A stretch of DNA of 64,000 nt from Variovorax paradoxus (lineage in GTDB: Bacteria; Pseudomonadota; Gammaproteobacteria; Burkholderiales; Burkholderiaceae_C): assembly GCF_009498455.1 (NCBI RefSeq), contig NZ_CP045644.1, forward strand, positions 4,343,001-4,407,000, given 5' to 3'. Position numbers and translations under genes: made by a program. Position 1 is the first letter of the stretch, and each line of letters opens with the position of its first letter. The notes under the pieces were generated by a model. The model did no database searches. It was not told the DNA's origin and worked only from the letters and a program-made list of their open reading frames with translations. This document shows positions 53,517-61,200 of the stretch, piece by piece.

Positions 53517-54053
53517 ATGCCCGAGAACGCACTGCCCGCATTGCGCGACTTTCTGGTCGCGCGCTACGACGAGCTCAAGCAGCGGCTCGCGCGGCGGCTC
53601 GGCAACGCCGAGCGTGCGAGCGATGCGCTGCAGGACACCTGGCTGCGCCTGGAAAGCCGCGACGACATCGACGGCGTGCACGACCCCGCGGCCTACCTGC
53701 TGCGCGTGGCGGTCAACCTGGCCTACGACCAGCTCGCGAAGCAGGGGAGGCTCGCCACATCCGACGAGATCGAGGCGCTGCTCGACGAAACGCCCGACCC
53801 TGCACCGGGGCCCGCGCAGATCGCGCAAGACCGCGCGGAGCTGGCCGCGCTGCGCGCGCTCATCGAGCGCCTGCCGCCACGGCGTCGGCAGGTGCTGGTG
53901 ATGGTGCGCTGGCAGCACCTGCCGCAGCGCGAGGTGGCGGCGCGGCTCGGCATCTCGCTGCGCACGGTGGAGAAGGAACTGAAGGAGGCGCATGACCACA
54001 TCGCCGCCCGCATGGGCCGTGCGCTCAGAGCAAAGGAGCCGCATGACAAATAA
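53517..54053 (+). CDS. FecI-like ECF sigma factor, cassette 2
   Basis: 178 aa, paralogue of the cassette-1 sigma factor. Region 2: LVARYDELKQRLARRLGNAE, SDALQDTWLRLESR, AAYLLRVAVNLAYDQ. Region 4: IERLPPRRRQVLVMVRWQHL, REVAARLGISLRTVEKELKE. ATG 53517 is 9 bp after the STN stop. Its 3' end overlaps the fecR-like gene if that starts at 54043. Recognition residues differ from cassette 1, so the two may serve different promoters despite the shared upstream element. Confidence 0.92.
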   Translation: MPENALPALRDFLVARYDELKQRLARRLGNAERASDALQDTWLRLESRDDIDGVHDPAAYLLRVAVNLAYDQLAKQGRLATSDEIEALLDETPDPAPGPAQIAQDRAELAALRALIERLPPRRRQVLVMVRWQHLPQREVAARLGISLRTVEKELKEAHDHIAARMGRALRAKEPHDK

Positions 54054-55092
54054 ATTGCGGTTCACCGCGTCGAGAGCCGTCTCATGGGTATGCCAGATCT
54101 TTCAACGCGCACAGGTTGACGCCCCGATGACCCCGCCCGATGCACACGCCCAGGCCTTGCGCGAAGCGCAGGCCTGGCTGCGCCGGCTGTCGTCCGGCGC
54201 GGCCACGCAGCACGACGTCGAAGGCTTTCGCCGCTGGCGCGACGGCGACCCGCTGCACCAGCCCGCACTCGCACAGGCCCGGCGCCTGTGGCAGGCGCTC
54301 GACACGGCCATCGGCGGCATGCCGGCCGAAATTCAACGACCTTCCGTGTCGTCTCCGAGGCCCGTGGCCGCGCGCCGCGCATTCCTCGGCGCGGCCGTGG
54401 GCGCGGCCGGCGCTGCGGGCGTGGCGGTGGTCTCTCCGCCGCTGGGCCTGTGGCCGTCGCTCGGCGAATGGAACGCGGACTACCGCACGGCCACCGGCGA
54501 GCAGCGCGCGGTGCAGGTGGCCGAGGGCGTCGACCTGACGCTCAACACGCAGACCAGCGTGCAGCGCCGCAGCGTCGAGGGCCGCGTCGTCGGCATCGAC
54601 CTGATCGCGGGCGAGGCTGCGGTCGATCTGGTGGCCGGGCCGCAGCCCTTCGGCGTCGTGGCGGGCGCGGCGCGCAGCGAGGCGCAGGCCGGTCGTTTCG
54701 AGGTGCGCTATCTCGCGGGCCGGGGCTGCGTGACCTGCCTCGAGGGGCGCGTGCGTGTCACGCACCCGAGCGGCACGCGCGAGTTGCAGGCCGGCGAGCA
54801 GGTGCTGTACGACGCGGGCGCGCTCGGGCCGGTGGCGGGCGTGGCAACCGGAGAGCCTTCGGCCTGGCGCAGCGGCGTGCTGGTGTTCCGCCAGACGCCG
54901 CTGGCGCATGTGATCGACGAGATCAACCGCTACCGGCCGGGCCGCGTGGTGCTGCTGGCGCAGCGCCTGGCGGGGCGCGAAGTCAGCGGGCGTTTCGCCA
55001 TCGCCTCGCTCGACACGGTGCTGGTGCAGATCCAGCGCTCGTACGACCTGGAGGCGCGCGCGCTGCCGGGCGGCGTGCTGCTCCTTAGCTGA
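54043..55092 (+). CDS. FecR-like anti-sigma/sensor protein with Tat-type membrane signal, cassette 2
   Basis: 349 aa, paralogue of the cassette-1 FecR-like protein. Cytoplasmic domain with ALREAQAWLRRLSSG and FRRWRDGDPLHQPALAQARR; Tat-type signal ARRAFLGAAVGAAGAAG; FecR domain with GRGCVTCLEGRVRV (same CVTC as cassette 1); C-terminal STN-like domain near FRQTPLAHVIDEINRYRPG. Start: ATG 54043 has a strong AAGGAG (54032-54037) and overlaps the sigma gene by 11 bp. ATG 54127 would give 321 aa, closer to the paralogue, but lacks a ribosome site. I prefer 54043. Confidence 0.87.
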   Translation: MTNKLRFTASRAVSWVCQIFQRAQVDAPMTPPDAHAQALREAQAWLRRLSSGAATQHDVEGFRRWRDGDPLHQPALAQARRLWQALDTAIGGMPAEIQRPSVSSPRPVAARRAFLGAAVGAAGAAGVAVVSPPLGLWPSLGEWNADYRTATGEQRAVQVAEGVDLTLNTQTSVQRRSVEGRVVGIDLIAGEAAVDLVAGPQPFGVVAGAARSEAQAGRFEVRYLAGRGCVTCLEGRVRVTHPSGTRELQAGEQVLYDAGALGPVAGVATGEPSAWRSGVLVFRQTPLAHVIDEINRYRPGRVVLLAQRLAGREVSGRFAIASLDTVLVQIQRSYDLEARALPGGVLLLS

Positions 55093-55231
55093 TGCATGTG
55101 ACAGCCTGATTGGCCCTCGCGTGCGCTCAGGATTGCTTCAGAAAGTTAGCGGTTTTGTTTGCGTTCCCCGGTCTGTCCCGTAAGGGGCACGGATTCCGTG
55201 CCTGTGCATTTCATTCTTTACGGGTCGTCAG

Positions 55232-58200
55232 ATGAACACACACGAGGGACACCGCAGCCGCCGCCAGGGCGCTGCCGTGCAAGCGAGGAGCTTCCGGATT
55301 TCGCCGCTGGCACAGGCCATGGCGCTGGCACTGGCCGCGGGTGCAGCGACTGCGCCGGCCCACGCGCAGCGCGCCTTCAGCCCGACGTGGTTCAACGCCA
55401 AGGGCGCGGCGCAGGTCAACGCCACGGCCACCGGGCTGATGCCCAACGGCTCGCCGGCGGCGTACCTCACGAGTCCGCTGGCGCAGCAGCAGCGCGCCAA
55501 TGAGCAGCTTCAGAAATCAATCGGCAACCTGAACCTGGCGGCGCGCGGCATCGCGGCGCAGCAGGCCGCACAGGAGGCCGCGCGGCGCGCCGCGCAGAAC
55601 GACCCTTCGGTGCCCGACGGCCTGGCCGACGGCGGCCTGAAGGTCGACACGAATTCGCTGACCGCCGGCTGGTCGAATGCGCGCGCGCTGACCGGTGATT
55701 CGCAGAAGCAGGTCGACGGCCGCACGGTCGTCACCGTCGAGCAGACGGCCGACAAGGCCATCCTGAACTGGGAGACCTTCAACGTCGGCAAGAACACCAC
55801 CGTGGCCTTCGCGCAGCAGAAAGACTGGGCGGTGCTGAACAAGGTGAACGACCCGCAGGCGCGGCCTTCGCAGATCCAGGGGCGGATCAAGGCCGACGGC
55901 ACGGTGATGGTCGCCAACCGCAACGGCATCGTGTTCAGCGGCAGCAGCCAGGTCGACACGCGCAACCTAGTGGCCGCGGCGGCGCAGATCGACGACGCGC
56001 AGTTCCAGGCCCACGGCGTGTACGCCAACGGCAACACGCCCAACTTCAGGAACGCGCAAGGCCGTGTCGAGGTGCAGGCCGGCGCGCGGCTTTCCACGCC
56101 CGCGCCGGGCTCGGCCACGCAGGGCGGCGGCTATGTGCTGCTGCTGGGCAGCGAAGTGCACAACGCCGGCGAGATCGCCACGCCCGGCGGGCAGGCGATG
56201 CTGGCGACGGGCGACAGCTTCACGATCCGCAAGGGCGTGGGCACCGACGGCAACCTTGGCTCGACCACGCGCGGCAACGAAGTCGCGGTGACGCTGGCCA
56301 CGAACAGCCCGGCGGGCACGGTGCGCAACACCGGGCTGATCCAGGCGCCGACCGGCGACGTCACGCTGGCGGGGCGCGAGGTGGTGCAGGGCGGCGTCGT
56401 TCTTTCCAGCACCTCGGTCAACACGCGGGGCACGGTGCACCTGAACGCGATCGGTGCGACGGGCCAGGTCACGCTCGGCGAAGGCAGCACCACGGCCATC
56501 GTGCTCGACACCAGCGGCGCGACGGCGCTCGACAGCCAGCGCACCGGGCTCATGGCGCCGGCGGTCCAGCTGGGCGGCGGCAACATCATGCTGGCGGGCA
56601 ACGACCGCCGCGACCTGTCGCGCGTCGACATCGCCAGCGGCGGCACGGTCGAATTCCAGGCCGACTCGCTCACGCTGGCCACGGGCGGCCAGATGGTGGT
56701 CGATGCCAAGCAGCGCAGCCTCGTGCGCGAACGCGCGCGCATCGACGTGTCGGGTGCGGTGGGCGTGAAGATCGCGATGGAATCCAACAACATCAAGATC
56801 AACGTGCAGGGCAACGAGCAGCGCGATGCGCCGCTCAACCGCGACAGCAGGAACCTCAACAACAGCGACCTGTGGATCGACCGGCGCTCGCTGGTCTTCG
56901 TGCCCGGCGGCACCGGCGGCTACCAGGGCGAGCGCTGGTACACCGGCGGCGGCCTGCTCGAGGTGGGCGGCTACCTCGGTACGCAGGCGCACGGCGTGGG
57001 CGAGTGGATGGCGCAGGGCGGCGTGGTGGGCTTCAGCGGCGGCGAGCTGGTCACGCAGCGCGGCGCGAGCATCAACATCTCGGGTGGCACGCTCGACGTG
57101 CTCACGGGCAAGCTCCACCAGAGCTGGCTCAAGGGCGCGGACGGGCGGCTGTACGAGGTGTCGAAGGCACCGGGCGACCTGCGCTACACGGGCGTCTACA
57201 AGGGCTTCGAGGACGAACACGCGCGCTGGGGCAAGAACACCACCGGCTTCTTCTACAACCCGCTGATCGGCCCGCAGACGCGGCTCGAAAGCGGCTACAC
57301 CGTGGGCCGCGATGCCGGCCTGCTCGTCGTCGGCACGCAGGCCGCGGTGCTCGAAGGCGAGATCGTCGGCGAGACCTTCCAGGGCGACTGGCAGACGCAG
57401 GCGCGCCAGGCGGGGCTCGACGGCTACCAGCAGTCGACCGGCGCGGTGGCGCAGCGCGGGCAGTTCGTCGTGGGCCGCTACGACGCCTACTACGACAAGG
57501 CGGCTGGTGCGCTCCACCGGCGGCTCGACAGCGCCGGCATCAAGCACGTGGTGCTCGGCGACACCGCCGACGGCATGGCCGCGGGGCTCGACCTCGCGAC
57601 GGCGTTGCCGGCCGAACGCCGTGACACGCTGGTGCTCGACGCAGCGCAGCTCAGCGGTTTTCGCCTGGGCGCGGTGCGCCTCGCGGCCACCGACAGCATC
57701 GCGGTTGACACGGCACTGCAGGCGGGCGACGGCGGAAATATCACGCTGTACAGCCCGGGCGTGAAGGTCAACGCCGACCTCGTGGCGCGCGGCGGCAGCA
57801 TCCAGCTGGGCAACGTGCTCGAACAGGTCAGCCTCAACTACCTGAAGGACACGAGCACGCTCACCGCGCCCGCCGGCGGCACGACCTCGGTGGTGCTCGC
57901 GGGCGGCGCGACGCTCGACACCCGCGGCCTGTGGACCAACCTGCTGACGAACCCCGCAGACGCAGGCGGCGTGGCGTACCGCAATGGCGGCAGCGTCTCC
58001 GTGCGCAGCACCGGCGACGTGGTGCTGGGCACCGGCAGCGTCATCGACGTGTCGTCCGGCGCAGCGCTGTTGGCCAAGGCCAAGCCGCAGGGCGGCAAGG
58101 GCGGCAGCGTCACGCTCGAGGCGGACGGCTTCAACGCCGGCAGCGGCCATGTCGCGCTCGACGGCGCGGTGCTGCGCGGCCACGGCGTGGACGGCGGCGG

Positions 58201-61200
58201 CACGCTGACCGTGCAGACGATGCGCGTCGCCATCGGCGACCCCCCGGGCATGGCGCAGGCCGACACGCTGATGCTCGACGCCGGCTTCTTCGACAAGGGC
58301 TTCAGCCGCTATGCGCTCGTCGGCAACCACGGCCTCGCCGTGGCCGACGGGGCGCAGGTCGATGTGACGATGCCGGTGTACCGCTTCGGCGCGAACGCGC
58401 AGGACATCACCACCGGCAGCTCGCCGGCCCAAGCGTTGGAGGTGTGGACGCCGCCGCTTTACCAGGAAGACGCCGCCCGGGCGGTGCTCACGCAGCGCAA
58501 GGGCGCGAGCCTGTCGCTGCAGGCCGGCACGCCGAACACGCTGGCCCGGGAACTGCCGACGGTGCAGGCCGTGGTGGGCAAGGGCGCGGCGCTCCACGTC
58601 GACCCGGGCCAGGCCATCGAGGTGCGCAGCGCCGGCCAGCTCACGGTGGACGGCACGCTGCGCGCGAACGGCGGGCGCATCGTGCTGAAGACGGTGGACA
58701 TCGCCGATCTCGAGGCCGACATTGCCAACGCACACGCCCATGCCCGCTCGATCTGGATCGGCGGGCAGGCGGTGCTCGACGCATCGGCGCATGCGGCCAC
58801 CGCCACCGATGCCAACGGCAAGCGCTACGGCCTGGTGCGCGACGGCGGCAGCATCGTGGTCGGCGGCGAGATCGATGCGGCGTCGAGCAAGACCACCGCG
58901 TCGCAGAACTTCATCGTCGTGCGGCCGGGCGCGCTGCTCGATGCCTCGGGCACGCATGCGGTGCTCGATGTGAACGGCCTGGGCGCCACCGACGTGGCAA
59001 GCAACGGCGGCAGCATCTCGCTCGCGTCGTACAACGGGCTGCACCTCGACGGCACGCTGCGCGCAGTCGCGGGAGGTGCACGCGCGGCCGGCGGCACGCT
59101 GGCCGTGGTGCTCGACACGCCGGGCCTGCGCCAGCACCTGGACCCGCTGCAGCAGGCGGAAGACCGCGTGCGCCGGCACCGCGTGCTGGTGCTGGGCGTG
59201 GAACAAGGCGCACCGCTCGCGCCCGACACCCTGCAGGCCGGCGTCGACGACGGCGCCCTTGCCTACGGCCAGGGCCGGATCGGCACCGACACGGTCCGCC
59301 GCGGCGGCTTCGACAACCTCTCGCTGTTCTCCGGCTCCACGCTCGCGTTCGAAGACGGCGTCGATCTGCGCATGCGGCAGAGCCTGCAGATCTACGCCGG
59401 CGGCCTCGCGCTCGGCACCGACGCGCCCGACGACGCGCACGTGTCGCTGGCGGCCGCGCAGGTGCGGCTGGCCGGCGCAATGCCGTCGTTCACGCGTGAA
59501 GTCCAGTCCTCGCCGGTCGCCAGAGGCGGCGTGGTGCGCGTGCCCTCCGGCGCCCGCCTCGATGTGGCGGGCGACCTGATCGACATCCGCGACGGCATGG
59601 GCTTTGGCGTCAGCGGCCAGGTCGCGATGCGCGACGGCGCGAGCGAATCGCCCGTGGTCGACCTGGCCGCCTTCGGCCACGTCACGCTGTCCAGCACCGG
59701 CGACCTGCGCTTGCTGCAAGGCACGTCCGACGTCGGCATTTCCACCAGCCTCGTCGTGCCCGGCAGCCTGACCCTGCGCGCTGCGCAGATCTACCCGGCC
59801 ACGGGCGTGGTGGCGCTCGTGTCCGCGGGCGTGGCGCCGGACGGCACCTACCGGCCCGACACGGTGCTGCGCATCGAGGGCACGGACGCCATTCCGGAGG
59901 TGCCGTACTCGGCGTTCGGCAACCTGTCGCTGCGCGCCGACGTCATTGAACAAGGCGGCGTGGTGCGGGTGCCGCTCGGGCAACTGACGCTCGGCGACGA
60001 GCGCACCACGCAGGTCAGGCTGCTTCCCGGCAGCCTCACGTCGGTGAGTGGCGCGGGGCTGAACATGCCCTATGGCGGTACGGTCGACGGCATCAACTAC
60101 CTGTACGACGGCAAGCAGGTGAAGCTCACCGGCGTGGGCGCGGGCGACGTCTACAAGCGCAACCAGACGATCGGCCTCACGTTCAAAGGGGCCAGCGTGC
60201 TCGGCGAGGAAGGCGCCACGCTCGACCTGTCGGGCGGCGGCAACCTCACGGGCGCGGGCTTCGTGAGCGGACGCGGCGGCTCGACCGACGCGCGCTTCAG
60301 CCCGCTGATGCAGGTCGGCACGCACGGTGGCTTCACGCTGCCGGGGCTCGCGACCAACCCGGTGTACGCCATCGTGCCCGGCGTGCAGCCGGCGGTGGCG
60401 CCCACGGGCGCGGAGAAGGGCGCGGTCGATCCGCTGGTCGGCCAGCACATCACCATCGGCGCCGGCGTGCCGGGCCTGCCCGCGGGTACCTACACGCTGA
60501 TGCCTTCGACCTACGCGCTGCAGCAGGGCGCCTTCCGCGTGGAGCTGAACGGCGCGGGCGGCCTGGGTGCGCCCATCGGCACGCTGGCGATGCGCAACGG
60601 CTCGTGGCTCACGGCCGCGCAGCTGGGCGTGGGCCGCACCGGCATCGGCGACACGCTGTTCCGCCAGGCCATCGTGACCTCGGGCGACGTGCTGCGCAGC
60701 TACTCGCAATACAACGAGATGGGCTACGCCGACTTCGTGCGCGCCGACGCGCTGCGCGTGGGCGTGCCGCGCGCCATGCTGCCGGCGGACGCGCGCAACC
60801 TGCACCTGAATCTCGCACCCGGTGCGGGCGCCGACGCCTTCCGCTTCGACGGCACGGCGCGCTTCCGGGTGGACGCGGGCGGCCGGGGCGGTTCCGTGGT
60901 GGCCACGGCCAGCGAGGCGCAGCGCGGTCTCGAAATCGTCGCGGCCGGCACGCCGGCGACGGCGGGCTTCCAGGGTGTCACGCTCGACGCCGGCGCGCTC
61001 AGTGGCATGGGCGCGTCGCGCCTCGTCATCGGCGGTTTGCAGGGCGCCGACTACGGGCAGGGCGGCAACGTCATCCAGACCGGCGACGGCGGGCAAAGCG
61101 TGGTGCTGCGCCAGGGGGCGGTGCTGTCCGCGCCCGAGGTGTTCCTGGTCGCGGTGGGGGTGACCGAGGGCTCGCCGCTCAGCGTGGTGGCCGAGCAGGG

